Below are positions 25,425 to 34,840 of a stretch of 64,000 bases of DNA, one piece after another. The stretch lies in contig NZ_AUIP01000001.1 in assembly GCF_000423765.1 (NCBI RefSeq), positions 1-64,000 of the forward strand, in the 5' to 3' direction. The DNA comes from Streptococcus porci DSM 23759 (GTDB lineage: Bacteria; Bacillota; Bacilli; Lactobacillales; Streptococcaceae). Each line of letters opens with the position of its first letter. The stretch's first letter is position 1. A program made the translations under genes and the position numbers. Under the pieces are notes generated by a model, which saw only the letters and a list, made by a program, of their open reading frames with translations, did not search any database and was not told where the DNA came from.

Positions 25425-25756
25425 TGAAGGTCAGTTTGTTTAATACAAAAATCACTCTACAAATCTCAAGTGTAGCTATGGATGAAGTGGGCAACCAAAT
25501 AGAATATTGGCAAGATGCCTATACTTGCTTTGCAAGTGTCAGCCACGAAAGTCCACTGGAAAATACAAGTGCAGGTGCGATGTGGGATAACAGTAAAATA
25601 GATTTTACAATTCGTTATTCATCTGAAGTAGCTAAAGTAGATTCACTTACTCACCGAGTGATTTTTGAGGATCAGATATATAACATCAAAGGAATTGACC
25701 ATATGAATTATAAAAAGAAATCATTGAAAATTCATTGTCAAAGGGTAGAAAGATGA
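25424..25756 (+). CDS. Phage head closure protein
   Basis: A 110-residue head-tail adaptor of the SPP1 gp16/HK97 gp7 type: VGNQIEYWQDAYTCFASVSH, then ITIRY-like FTIRYSSEVAKVDSLTHRVI and IYNIKGIDHMNYKKKSLKIH. It closes the head after packaging. It overlaps both neighbours by one to four bases. Confidence 0.88.
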   Translation: MKVSLFNTKITLQISSVAMDEVGNQIEYWQDAYTCFASVSHESPLENTSAGAMWDNSKIDFTIRYSSEVAKVDSLTHRVIFEDQIYNIKGIDHMNYKKKSLKIHCQRVER

Positions 25757-26130
25757 AAATAAAAGTCGATGATTTAGCTAAAACCATTCAAAAAAAACTT
25801 GACCAGTATAAAAAGCTAACCAATGAACAAATTAAAGAAACCGTAAGAGAAGTTGGTAAGGAAACAAAAGAATTAATTCAAGCAACTGCGCCAAAGAAAA
25901 GTAAGAAATATTCTAAAAGTTGGGCAGTTAAAGTGACAAGAGAATCATCAAACGCTATGAGTGTGATAGTTCATTCAAAAAATAAATACCAACTTACGCA
26001 TTTACTAGAGTTTGGTCATGCCAAAAGAAATGGTGGACGAACGAAAGCAATACCACATATCGGAGAAGCTGAACAACAATCAATTCAATTATTCGAAGAA
26101 AGAGTACAGGAGATATTAAACAATGGCTAA
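25753..26130 (+). CDS. HK97 gp10-like tail component
   Basis: A 125-residue protein of the HK97 gp10 family (minor tail or neck): DDLAKTIQKKLDQYKKLTNE, IQATAPKKSKKYSKSWAVKV, THLLEFGHAKRNGGRTKAIP, the last being the family signature. The ATG at 25753 overlaps the previous stop as ATGA. Confidence 0.9.
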   Translation: MKIKVDDLAKTIQKKLDQYKKLTNEQIKETVREVGKETKELIQATAPKKSKKYSKSWAVKVTRESSNAMSVIVHSKNKYQLTHLLEFGHAKRNGGRTKAIPHIGEAEQQSIQLFEERVQEILNNG

Positions 26131-26461
26131 TTTAAATACAATCTTAAAACAACTTAATATCCCGTATGCCTATCATCATTTTGCCGAGAGTAAATCGCCT
26201 AAGCCACCCTTTGTAGTTTATTTACTACCAAATACGAATCACTTTAAAGCAGATGGGAAGATTCACTTTAAGGTAAGTGTTGTACATTTAGAAATTTATA
26301 GCGACAAAAAGGATATTACTTTAGAGCAAAAAGTAGAATCTATACTTGATAAAAATAGTATCGTGTATGAAAAAAGTGAAGTTTGGATAGAGTCAGAAAA
26401 ACTCTATGAAGTCTTATATACATTTGAAATGGAGGAGAATAAGTTATGGGAAACAAAGTAA
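26123..26461 (+). CDS. Tail completion/terminator protein, putative
   Basis: A 112-residue protein in the position of the tail terminator (gp17/gp11-like): LNTILKQLNIPYAYHHFAES, PPFVVYLLPNTNHFKADGKI, VVHLEIYSDKKDITLEQKVE. The assignment rests on synteny between gp10 and major tail protein genes plus size. It overlaps both neighbours. Confidence 0.75.
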   Translation: MANLNTILKQLNIPYAYHHFAESKSPKPPFVVYLLPNTNHFKADGKIHFKVSVVHLEIYSDKKDITLEQKVESILDKNSIVYEKSEVWIESEKLYEVLYTFEMEENKLWETK

Positions 26462-27036
26462 AATATAATTTAAAAAATGTTCATGCAGCGAAATTAACGA
26501 AAACACCTGAAGGAACATTTAATTACGCAACACCTAAACCAATCCCTGGTGCGGTGAGCATTAGTTTAGAAGCAGAAGGTGAATCAAGTCCGTTTTATGC
26601 AGATGGTATTGTTTATTTTAGGTCGACATCAAACAATGGGTATAGTGGTGACTTGGAAATTGCATTAATACCTGAATGGTTTAGAACAGAAATTTTAAAT
26701 GAGGAATTAGATAAAAATGGCGTGTTGGTTGAAAAAGCAACAGTTAAAGAAACGGAGAAATTTGCACTGCTGTTTGAGTTTGATGGAGATGAAAAAGCAA
26801 TCCGACATGTTTTATATAACTGCTCTACTTCTCGTCCGTCAATCGAATCTGAAACAAAAGAAGAGTCTATTTCACCGGGGACGGAGAAACTCACGTTAAC
26901 AGCAGATCCGAGAGAAGATGGGTTAGTTAAATCAAGAACGGGAGACACGACACAAGATGCAAGTTATCAAAACTGGTATAAAACGGTTTATGTACCTACA
27001 CCAAAAGCAGAAGCAACATCTCTACCATCAAGATAG
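26446..27036 (+). CDS. Major tail protein (phi13 family)
   Basis: A 196-residue tail tube protein: KYNLKNVHAAKLTKTPEGTF, SISLEAEGESSPFYADGIVY, SNNGYSGDLEIALIPEWFRT, FDGDEKAIRHVLYNC. These match the phi13-type major tail proteins of Firmicute siphoviruses. It polymerises into the tail tube around the tape measure protein. No Ig-like C-terminal domain is present. Confidence 0.92.
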   Translation: MGNKVKYNLKNVHAAKLTKTPEGTFNYATPKPIPGAVSISLEAEGESSPFYADGIVYFRSTSNNGYSGDLEIALIPEWFRTEILNEELDKNGVLVEKATVKETEKFALLFEFDGDEKAIRHVLYNCSTSRPSIESETKEESISPGTEKLTLTADPREDGLVKSRTGDTTQDASYQNWYKTVYVPTPKAEATSLPSR

Positions 27037-27047
27037 GAGTCTAACTT

Positions 27048-27413
27048 ATGATTGAAAAAACAGTAATAATCAATAAACAAGAAGTAATATTTCGATCTTC
27101 AGCAACTATCCCAAGGTTATATCGATTGAAATTTAAGCGTGATATCTTTAAAGACTTATCAAAACTAGAAAAATCATATCAAGGTAATGACTCTACCTTT
27201 GAGGTTGAAGATTTAGAAATCTTTGAAAATGTGGCTTATATTATGGCGTATCATGCAGATAAGACGATACCACCAACGATTGAAGAGTGGCTAGACCAAT
27301 TTGAGATGTTCTCTATTTATGAAATCTTACCCGAGATTTTGGAATTATGGGGTAGTAATTTAGTAACTGATGTTGTAAATAAAAAAAAGTTACATCAAGT
27401 AGCAGGGAAATGA
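27048..27413 (+). CDS. Tail assembly chaperone (gpG-like)
   Basis: A 121-residue tail chaperone: KQEVIFRSSATIPRLYRLKF, RDIFKDLSKLEKSYQ, FENVAYIMAYHADKTIPPTI, EEWLDQFEMFSIYEILPEIL. It coats the tape measure protein during tail assembly. Its 3' end has the slippery heptamer A AAA AAG (27383-27389), and the -1 frame runs open into the next small gene, giving a predicted fusion of about 175 residues, the G/GT arrangement of siphoviruses. Confidence 0.88.
   Translation: MIEKTVIINKQEVIFRSSATIPRLYRLKFKRDIFKDLSKLEKSYQGNDSTFEVEDLEIFENVAYIMAYHADKTIPPTIEEWLDQFEMFSIYEILPEILELWGSNLVTDVVNKKKLHQVAGK
27383..27389 (+). promoter_or_regulatory. Programmed -1 frameshift site
   Basis: A AAA AAG in the correct phase, in codons 112-114 of the tail chaperone gene. 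After a -1 slip the reading continues GTT ACA TCA AGT AGC AGG GAA ATG without a stop into the 27410-27574 frame. This heptamer is the most slippery type in bacteria, and frameshifting at this gene is conserved in tailed phages. Confidence 0.8.
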
Positions 27414-27574
27414 CAACCGCCTTATTTCTACTAAGATGTGTTGAAGTCGGTATTTCTATAAGTGACTTAGATTTATTATCTATTGGAATGGTACTTGATA
27501 TTTGGACTGAAAAAGCAAATGACAGTGTGAAGTACAGTAGAGTGGCAGGTCAAGCAGAGTTTGATAAGTTTTAG
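27410..27574 (+). CDS. Tail chaperone extension (gpT-like)
   Basis: A 54-residue frame: MTTALFLLRCVEVGISISDL, DLLSIGMVLDIWTEKANDS, KYSRVAGQAEFDKF. It overlaps the stop of the tail chaperone gene and lacks a strong ribosome site, so it is probably made mainly as the C-terminal part of a frameshift fusion. The pattern LSIGMVLDIWTEKxND is typical of the second chaperone frame in Firmicute siphoviruses. Confidence 0.8.
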   Translation: MTTALFLLRCVEVGISISDLDLLSIGMVLDIWTEKANDSVKYSRVAGQAEFDKF

Positions 27575-27602
27575 CATTAACCACAAGGGTTAGTGCTTTT
27601 TT
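27573..27602 (+). terminator. Intrinsic terminator before the tape measure gene
   Basis: AGCATTAACC (27573-27582) pairs with GGTTAGTGCT (27588-27597), one G-U pair, followed by TTTTTT. It lies within the tail operon, so it probably adjusts the ratio of upstream to downstream transcripts. Confidence 0.75.
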
Positions 27603-27625
27603 AATTTTAGAAAGGAGGTTAGAGA

Positions 27626-30433
27626 ATGGCTAATCGCATTAAGGGGATTACGATTGAAATTGGTGGTGATACAACAGGTCTTGATAAGTCACTCAAATCA
27701 GTTAATTCATCTATTAAAAATACGCAGATGGCATTAAAGGATGTCAATCGTTTATTAAAACTTGATCCAAAGAATGCTGAATTACTCGCTCAAAAACAAA
27801 AACTACTCCAACAACAAATCAAAGAAACGAGTAGCAAATTAGATGTGTTAAAAGAAGCAGATAAACAAGCCAAATTTCAACTTGAAAGTGGTGATTTAGG
27901 TCAAGATAAGTACGATGCTTTACAACGTGAAATTATTGAAACGGAACAGTCTATCTCTAAACTCCAAGAAGAACTTAAACAAGTACCTAACTCAGTATCT
28001 TTATCAGTAAAAGAAGCAGGAGATAAGATTAAAGATTTTGGCGATAAAACTGCTGAAGTAGGTGGAAAGTTATCAACACACTTAACTTTACCTCTTGTTG
28101 GCATTGGTGCAGCATCTGTTACTGCCTTTAACGAAGTTGATGCTGGACTTGATACGATTGTGACCAAGACAGGGGCAAGTGGTGATGCTCTTGAAGAGAT
28201 GCAAAGCATTATGGAGAGAATTGCGACAAGTATCCCTGTTGATTTTGCGACAGCTGGTGCAGCAATTGGTGAAGTAAATACAAGGTTTGGTGTTACTGGT
28301 CAGCAACTAGAAGAATTATCAACGCAGTTTATCAAGTTTGCACAAATCAATAATGTTGATGTTTCAAGTGCGATTGATAACACTCAAAAAATTATCGCTG
28401 CTTTTGGATTAACCACTGAAGATACAGGTTTGGTTTTGGATACAATGAATGCAGTTGGGCAGAGAACTGGAATTAGTATGGATGCTTTATCTAATGTGAT
28501 GATTACCAATGCCGCCTCACTACAACAATTAGGTTTTTCAGCAAGTGATGCGGCTAACTTTTTAGGTAATGTGGAAATGTCTGGGGCAGATACATCTCAA
28601 GTGATGACTGGTTTAACCAAAGCATTAGCAACTGCAACTTCAGAAGGTAAGCCATTAAACGAAGCACTTGCTGATATTCAAAATAGTATGGTTAATGCCA
28701 AAAGCGATACTGAAGGATTGCAAGTTGCATATGAGTTGTTCGGTAAAAGAGCTGGTGGAGCGATTTATCAAGCATGTAAAAATGGTTCTTTAAATTTTAA
28801 TGAACTAGGGACGTCATTAAAAGATAATATGGGTTCAGTTGAATCTACCTTTGAAAATACAATTGATCCGATTGATAGTTTTCAAACGACCATGAATCAA
28901 CTCAAAATTGTAGGTGCTGATGTAGGTAATACACTAATGACAATCTTAAAGCCAGTTCTTGAAAAATTAGCAACAGTCTTTAAGAATATCAAGTCTGGTT
29001 GGGATAGTTTGTCACCAGGAATGCAAGAAGCGATTGCGACCTTTGGTGTTATTGTTGCTACTGTCGGTCCAATCCTTGTAGTAGTTGGAAAAATCATCAC
29101 AGCAATTGGAACAATTACAGGTGTCCTTAGTCCTTTGATTGGATTATTAATGGGAACTAGTACGGCAACTACAGCGGTTGGAGTCGCAGGAGGAGCAAGT
29201 GCCGCAGGAACAACAGCAGCCGGAGTAGCGGCAGGAGGTGCAGCCACAGGATTTGGTGCATTAAACCTTTCACTGTTACCTATTATTGGTATTATTGCAG
29301 GTATTATCGCTGCGATTGCCGCTATTATTTTGGTCATTAAGAATTGGGGTGCTATTACTGAGTGGTTTAAAGGTGTTTGGGAAACTATTACACAAACAGT
29401 CACGACAGTGGTTCAAAATATTTCAACATTCTTTATGACGGCTTGGCAAGGCATCGTCACTTATTTTACAACTACATGGGAAACCATTAAGAATGTTTTA
29501 GATTTTGGTTTACAGTTTATTGTCGCACTCATTGAGGGTGCTTTTTTATTAATTACTTTACCATTTCAGTTAATATGGGAGAATTGTAAATCAACCATTT
29601 TATCTGTATGGGAAAGTATCAAATCAATTGTAGATAGTGGTATTCAAGCAGTATCAAGCGTGATTAATATTGTCATGACCACTATTTATAGTTTCTTATC
29701 AACGATTTGGCAATTAATTAGTACGACAATTTCTAATGTGGTAAATACGATTAGAACAATAGTGTCTAATGTGTTTAATGCGATTAAAAGTATTGCGACT
29801 ACTGTGTGGAATGGTATTAAATCAACTATTGGTGGTGCAGTTGAAGGTATTAAGTCAACAGTTTCAAATGTATTCACTGCTGTATCAAGCACAGTAAGTA
29901 GTATTTTTAATGGAATTAAATCAACTGCAACATCAGTTTGGAATGGCATCAAGTCAGCTATTACAACACCGATTGATAATGCCAAGAATTTTGTTAAAAG
30001 CGCTATTGATTCAATCGTAGGATTTTTCTCTGGGATGAAGATTTCTTTTCCAAAAATCAAATTGCCGCATTTTAGTTTAACAGGTAGTTTCTCATTAATG
30101 CCTCCATCTGTACCAAGACTTTCTATTGATTGGTATAAAGAAGGTGGGATTATGACAAGACCTACACTCTTTGGTATTAACGGTTCATCTTTAATGGCGG
30201 GTGGAGAAGCAGGAGCAGAGGCAATCTTACCACTTAAAGGATTTTACTCACATTTAGATAAATTATTCCATGAGAAGATGAATGGAAATGACATGATTGA
30301 AAAGTATCTATCAATCATTGCTGAAAACAGCACGCATGCCATTTATCTTGATGACGGCACATTAGTTGGTCGATTATTGCCAAGTATTGATAGTGGTTTA
30401 GGGAAATTAGCAGTAAGGAGGGCAAGAGGTTGA
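27626..30433 (+). CDS. Tail tape measure protein
   Basis: A 935-residue tape measure protein that sets tail length. N-terminal coiled coil with the family start ITIEIGGDTTGLDKSLKSVN and LKDVNRLLKLDPKNAELLAQ; a TP901-type domain at about 150-400 (FATAGAAIGEVNTRFGVTGQ, IIAAFGLTTEDTG, LFGKRAGGAIYQAC); hydrophobic membrane-like helices near 470-580; and a C-terminal stretch of repeated W-N-G-I-K-S type helices at about 650-820. Ribosome site AAAGGAGG precedes the ATG. Confidence 0.95.
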   Translation: MANRIKGITIEIGGDTTGLDKSLKSVNSSIKNTQMALKDVNRLLKLDPKNAELLAQKQKLLQQQIKETSSKLDVLKEADKQAKFQLESGDLGQDKYDALQREIIETEQSISKLQEELKQVPNSVSLSVKEAGDKIKDFGDKTAEVGGKLSTHLTLPLVGIGAASVTAFNEVDAGLDTIVTKTGASGDALEEMQSIMERIATSIPVDFATAGAAIGEVNTRFGVTGQQLEELSTQFIKFAQINNVDVSSAIDNTQKIIAAFGLTTEDTGLVLDTMNAVGQRTGISMDALSNVMITNAASLQQLGFSASDAANFLGNVEMSGADTSQVMTGLTKALATATSEGKPLNEALADIQNSMVNAKSDTEGLQVAYELFGKRAGGAIYQACKNGSLNFNELGTSLKDNMGSVESTFENTIDPIDSFQTTMNQLKIVGADVGNTLMTILKPVLEKLATVFKNIKSGWDSLSPGMQEAIATFGVIVATVGPILVVVGKIITAIGTITGVLSPLIGLLMGTSTATTAVGVAGGASAAGTTAAGVAAGGAATGFGALNLSLLPIIGIIAGIIAAIAAIILVIKNWGAITEWFKGVWETITQTVTTVVQNISTFFMTAWQGIVTYFTTTWETIKNVLDFGLQFIVALIEGAFLLITLPFQLIWENCKSTILSVWESIKSIVDSGIQAVSSVINIVMTTIYSFLSTIWQLISTTISNVVNTIRTIVSNVFNAIKSIATTVWNGIKSTIGGAVEGIKSTVSNVFTAVSSTVSSIFNGIKSTATSVWNGIKSAITTPIDNAKNFVKSAIDSIVGFFSGMKISFPKIKLPHFSLTGSFSLMPPSVPRLSIDWYKEGGIMTRPTLFGINGSSLMAGGEAGAEAILPLKGFYSHLDKLFHEKMNGNDMIEKYLSIIAENSTHAIYLDDGTLVGRLLPSIDSGLGKLAVRRARG

Positions 30434-31068
30434 TAAAACTTTTTATTGATGATGTTGATTTATATAGAGAAGCAGGTATCGTATTAGAAGAATTTGATAT
30501 CGGCATACCAGAAATGAAAATTAATAAAGTTTCTGTACCTGGTAGAAATGGCGATCTTGATATGAGTAAAGCCTTGACGGGTTATACGCATTTTCATAAT
30601 CGAACGATAGTATTACAACTAGGTATAATCGGTAATGAGTATGCACGAGAAGCTATACGTACACTGTTCTTTCAGTCTTTATACAATAAACAAATTAAAG
30701 TAGCATTTTCTCATTTAGAAGGATATTTTCTAGGTCATGCCACGATAAATTCACATGAAAGAACGCCTGCAAAATCAACAATTAAAGTAACTATTGATTG
30801 TTATCCTTTAAGATATATTGGAGAAGAAATAATAAGTCGGACAATACTAACCACGTCACCTAAGACAGTTTCAGTTCATAATATGCATATGCCTGTTCCA
30901 GTAACTATTGAAACAACAGCACAAGCAAACGTTGAATATAAGGGAAAAAGATACTCAGTTCAAAGAGGACAACATAAATTAGGCATTATTTTAGAACAAG
31001 GTAATAACATGTTTACGGTGTCTGGTAGTGGCACACTTACAATAAAATTTAGAATGGAGGTGTTGTGA
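30430..31068 (+). CDS. Distal tail protein (Dit)
   Basis: A 212-residue baseplate hub protein. KLFIDDVDLYREAGIVLEEF, EMKINKVSVPGRNGDLDMSK and the strand GYTHFHNRTIVLQLG mark the siphovirus Dit/tail family N-terminal domain; FLGHATINSHERTPAKSTIK follows. The start is TTG, overlapping the tape measure stop as TTGA, with GGAGG upstream, so expression is coupled. Confidence 0.9.
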   Translation: MIKLFIDDVDLYREAGIVLEEFDIGIPEMKINKVSVPGRNGDLDMSKALTGYTHFHNRTIVLQLGIIGNEYAREAIRTLFFQSLYNKQIKVAFSHLEGYFLGHATINSHERTPAKSTIKVTIDCYPLRYIGEEIISRTILTTSPKTVSVHNMHMPVPVTIETTAQANVEYKGKRYSVQRGQHKLGIILEQGNNMFTVSGSGTLTIKFRMEVL

Positions 31069-32687
31069 TGTATCGTATTTATGCTGATAGTGATTTGATT
31101 TATAATCCTTTAATTCCTGAATACAGTATTCTTGATGGTAGGTTATCCATTAGTTTAAATACGGTAGGTACTTTAACTTTTACAATACCTAAAAGCAATC
31201 CAGGTTATGGTCGTATTAAGTATATGAAATCTATTATCACCCTTTATGAAAATGACCAGTTGTTATTTAGAGGAAGAGTGTTCTCTCCAAGTGTTGATTT
31301 ATATCAGACGGAAACTGTGGAATGTGAGAGTGACTTAGCATTTTTCAATGATAGTATTCTTGAACCTTATGATTTTAGAAATGTGAGCGTTGAACAAGTT
31401 TTAAGGACAGTTATTTCAAAACACAATACTCAAGTAAGTAGCGATAGACAATTCAAGTTAGGTCGAGTCACCGTGACTAACGATACAGCAACCGGTAATA
31501 TTATCCGTTCATCAACAGACTATACATCCACTTGGTCTTTTTTAAGAGATAAACTTCAAAAAGAACTCGGTGGCTATTTTTTTGTACGCTATCAAAGTGA
31601 CGGCGTGTATTTAGATTATGTAAAAGATTTAAATTATATAGCTAGTCAAGAAATTGTTCAAACGATTAATTTATTAGACGCAAAAAGAGAATGGTTTAGT
31701 GATGAATTAGCTACGATTATTATTCCGTTAGGTTCAAAAATAAAAGAAGAGAATAGCGATGACGAAAATTATCTAACAATAGAATCAGTTAATAGTGGGA
31801 GTAAATCCATTCGAGATGATACGGCTATTTCCCTTTATGGAGAAATTACAAAGGTTACGCATCATGATAACATTACCGATCCAACGAATTTATTACGAGC
31901 AGGTAGAAAAGATTTAGCTGATTCGATTATGTTGATTAGTAAAATTACATTAACAGCTGCTGACTTATCAAAGGCAGGAGAATCAGTTGACGCTTTTAGA
32001 CTGGGACAAAAGGTGCAGGTTAATATTCCAAGTTTAGCAATCGAAGAGAAAATGTTGGTAAGTAGTCTGTCATTGGATTTACTACATCCAGAAAGTAACA
32101 TCTTATCGATTGGTGCTGAAGAAAAAACGATGACGGTCACTCAGTTTAATACAGAGCATTCAATTGAAACGATATATCAGAATTTACAAGAGAACATGAA
32201 AGAGTTAAATGCAATGGCGATTGTTAGGGCGATTCGAGAAGCTAACTCTTATATTCAACAATCTGCCAATGAAATTAAACTTGAAGTATCTGAGAAATAC
32301 TACAATAAAGAAAAGGCAGATGAATTATTAAGTTCCATTCAAACGATGATGACACAAACATCAAATGCGATTACTTTTCAGTTTAATCAATATAAACAAG
32401 TACAAGAAACATTGTATGGTTCAAACGCTAAGAAGTTTACAGAACTGAGTCGTTATATTCGTTTTGAGAATGGGCATATTATTTTAGGTGAACAAAACAG
32501 TCCAATCGTTCTTCGTATAGAGAATGAAAGGATTGTTTTTTTACAAAGTGGTGTAGAAAGTGCTTATTGGCATAATCGAAAATTCTATGCCGTAGACGGC
32601 GAGTATATTCATAGTTTGAAGTTAGGGAAGTTTGCTTTTATGCCAAGGGCAACAGGAAACTTAAGTTTTACAAAGGTGGTGAATTAA
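31068..32687 (+). CDS. Tail-associated lysin/endopeptidase-type tail fibre protein
   Basis: A 539-residue baseplate protein of the prophage endopeptidase tail family (gp18/Tal N-terminus): IPEYSILDGRLSISLNTVGT, LTFTIPKSNPGYGRIKYMKS, FRGRVFSPSVDLYQTETVEC, WSFLRDKLQKELGGYFFVRY. After about residue 370 comes a helical region then GHIILGEQNSPIVLRIENER, common to phage minor structural proteins. ATG 31068 overlaps the Dit stop (TGATG). It contacts the cell surface after Dit. Confidence 0.85.
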   Translation: MYRIYADSDLIYNPLIPEYSILDGRLSISLNTVGTLTFTIPKSNPGYGRIKYMKSIITLYENDQLLFRGRVFSPSVDLYQTETVECESDLAFFNDSILEPYDFRNVSVEQVLRTVISKHNTQVSSDRQFKLGRVTVTNDTATGNIIRSSTDYTSTWSFLRDKLQKELGGYFFVRYQSDGVYLDYVKDLNYIASQEIVQTINLLDAKREWFSDELATIIIPLGSKIKEENSDDENYLTIESVNSGSKSIRDDTAISLYGEITKVTHHDNITDPTNLLRAGRKDLADSIMLISKITLTAADLSKAGESVDAFRLGQKVQVNIPSLAIEEKMLVSSLSLDLLHPESNILSIGAEEKTMTVTQFNTEHSIETIYQNLQENMKELNAMAIVRAIREANSYIQQSANEIKLEVSEKYYNKEKADELLSSIQTMMTQTSNAITFQFNQYKQVQETLYGSNAKKFTELSRYIRFENGHIILGEQNSPIVLRIENERIVFLQSGVESAYWHNRKFYAVDGEYIHSLKLGKFAFMPRATGNLSFTKVVN

Positions 32688-32688
32688 G

Positions 32689-34422
32689 ATGGCAAGTAAT
32701 GGTTCTTTTAATACGAATGCCTATGAAGTTAGGTATTTAACATTTGAGTGGAGTGTTGCCAGTCAAAACGTAACAACTAATCAAACGACTATTAACTGGA
32801 GTTTACGCGGTAATGGATCAAATCCAACAACTTGGTATATGTCGGGTAATTTCAAAGTTGTCATCGAAGGTTCAACCGTTTATCAGTCTACGACGCGTAT
32901 TCAGTTAAGTGGATCAACAAGCGTTGCGAGTGGTCAGTTTACACTAACGCATAACGCAGACGGCAATAAATCGTTTAGTGCCAGTGTAGAAGCTGGCATT
33001 TACTATTTTGCAGTTAACTCAAGAGGAAGTGGCACATGGTCACTACCGACAATCGCAAGAGCAACACAACCCAGTGTGAATAAAACAACGATGGCTTTTG
33101 GGGATTCTATTATCATCTATACCCCTAGAGCATCAACGGTTTTTACGCATACGATTCAAGCAGGTGTTGATAATAAGTTGAATTTTACCAATATCGCAAC
33201 TAATGTAGCGACTAGTCATACATGGACATTACCTAAAACTTGGGGGAGATATTTAACCCATTCAACAGATAAGTTAAAGTTTCGGGTATTAACTTACTCA
33301 GGCGGACAGTTAATTGGTAGTAGAGATACTAACCCTGTCTCAGTCACAGCAACTTCAGATATGGCACCAGTGGTTAATATCGCTTTAAGTGATGCCAATA
33401 ATCTTTACAACACGTATGGTGGTTTTGTCAAAGGTAAGTCCAAGATTAGAGCAGTAGTTTCTGAAACGATGTATGAACAAGCTGTTGTCACGACCCGAAG
33501 TTTGGTCTTAAACGGTATTACTTATCAAAGTAATAATCAAACCTCTGAAGTCATTACTTCTACCACGCAAAGGATAGAGGCTAGAGTAGTTGATTCAAGA
33601 GGTATGACTGGTACAAAAGTTTTAACACCACTTGTTTATGATTGGTATGAACCTAAAATTACAATGGCTAAAGCTAATCGATGTCAAGCTAACGGTACAC
33701 TTGATGAAGCAGGTACTCATATTAAATTAGAGTATGCTTGTGCCATAGCACCAGTTAATAATCGTAATCAGAAGAATCTAAGTTATACTTATAAACCACA
33801 AAATCAAACTCAAGCAACTACTCAAAACATCACAATGGATACTTATAGTAAGACAGGGAGTGTCATTTTCCCTGCCAGTGGAGAAAGTTCTTGGGAAGTG
33901 ACACTCACATTAAGAGATGCCTTTAATTCAAGTCAAGTGGTCATTAGTGTGGGTACAGCTTTTGTATTACTAGATTTTCATAGTTCAGGTAAAGGGATTG
34001 GTGTTGGTAAGGTTGCAGAACTTCAAAACACTTTAGACATCTCACCTAATTGGAACTTGAAATATAAAAATTCAATGATGACGGACTTTGTGATTGAACA
34101 AGGCATACGTAACAATTGGATTTATCGAAAATGGTATAGCGGATTTTTAGAATGTTATATTTCTGGAACGATAGAAACAGTAAATCAAAATGCATATCGA
34201 AGTAAGCAATTTACACTGCCATTTAATCAACCAAATACAAATTATATTGTTCAAGTCGTACCGACACTTTCAGGGCATTATACAGATTATATATGGGTTG
34301 GAAATACTAATGGGACTAACAGTAAAACAACTTCATCATTTACGATTTGTATTTGGAGTGATAATCAAAATAACTTTACTTTTGGTGTTGATATAGCAGT
34401 TATGGGTAGATGGAAAAATTAA
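32689..34422 (+). CDS. DUF859 siphovirus tail/adhesion protein
   Basis: A 577-residue protein with the DUF859 N-terminal beta domain (ASQNVTTNQTTINWSLRGNG, STRIQLSGSTSVASGQFTLT, HNADGNKSFSASVEAGIYYF) followed by further beta-rich domains. The C-terminal part near residues 475-577 (YRKWYSGFLECYISGTIE, FTFGVDIAVMGRWKN) resembles receptor-binding heads of streptococcal phages. It probably determines host binding together with the preceding protein. Confidence 0.82.
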   Translation: MASNGSFNTNAYEVRYLTFEWSVASQNVTTNQTTINWSLRGNGSNPTTWYMSGNFKVVIEGSTVYQSTTRIQLSGSTSVASGQFTLTHNADGNKSFSASVEAGIYYFAVNSRGSGTWSLPTIARATQPSVNKTTMAFGDSIIIYTPRASTVFTHTIQAGVDNKLNFTNIATNVATSHTWTLPKTWGRYLTHSTDKLKFRVLTYSGGQLIGSRDTNPVSVTATSDMAPVVNIALSDANNLYNTYGGFVKGKSKIRAVVSETMYEQAVVTTRSLVLNGITYQSNNQTSEVITSTTQRIEARVVDSRGMTGTKVLTPLVYDWYEPKITMAKANRCQANGTLDEAGTHIKLEYACAIAPVNNRNQKNLSYTYKPQNQTQATTQNITMDTYSKTGSVIFPASGESSWEVTLTLRDAFNSSQVVISVGTAFVLLDFHSSGKGIGVGKVAELQNTLDISPNWNLKYKNSMMTDFVIEQGIRNNWIYRKWYSGFLECYISGTIETVNQNAYRSKQFTLPFNQPNTNYIVQVVPTLSGHYTDYIWVGNTNGTNSKTTSSFTICIWSDNQNNFTFGVDIAVMGRWKN

Positions 34423-34432
34423 GGAGGAAAAA

Positions 34433-34840
34433 ATGAAAGATATATGGTCAACCATTCAATTAGTGTTTTCAGCAATAGGTGGAACACTTGGTTATGTATT
34501 AGGAGGTATGGACGGCATGTTATATACGTTATTAGTTTTTGTGACTATCGATTATTTGACAGGCATGTTATGTGCGATAGCAGATAGAAAATTATCGAGT
34601 GAAGTTGGATTCCAAGGTATCGCAAGAAAAGTCATTATATTTACATTAGTAGGAATAGCACATTTACTAGATGTACAAATCTTAGGAAAAGTTGGCGTGC
34701 TAAGGGCAATGGTGATTTTCTTTTATGTGTCGAATGAAGGAATCTCAATTATTGAGAATGCGACACACCTAGGATTACCGATTCCAGAAAAATTAAAATC
34801 AATCTTAGAACAGTTAAAAGATAAGGAGGGTAGAAAATAA
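34433..34840 (+). CDS. Phage holin, Cph1/TcdE/UtxA family
   Basis: A 135-residue holin with three to four hydrophobic segments: TIQLVFSAIGGTLGYVLGG, MLYTLLVFVTIDYLTGMLCA, VIIFTLVGIAHLLDVQI and AMVIFFYVSNEGISIIENA. The motif VTIDYLTGML is the family signature. It forms pores that release the amidase encoded next; their stop and start codons overlap as TAATG. Confidence 0.93.
   Translation: MKDIWSTIQLVFSAIGGTLGYVLGGMDGMLYTLLVFVTIDYLTGMLCAIADRKLSSEVGFQGIARKVIIFTLVGIAHLLDVQILGKVGVLRAMVIFFYVSNEGISIIENATHLGLPIPEKLKSILEQLKDKEGRK

Noticed and set aside
28897..29403. Minus-strand 168-codon frame in the tape measure gene
   Set aside because: It arises from Ala/Gly-rich and hydrophobic codons of the tape measure protein and has no start context or known family.
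29590..30010. Repeated segments in the tape measure gene as a DNA repeat array
   Set aside because: They reflect repeated W-N-G-I-K-S type helices in the protein, usual for tape measure proteins.
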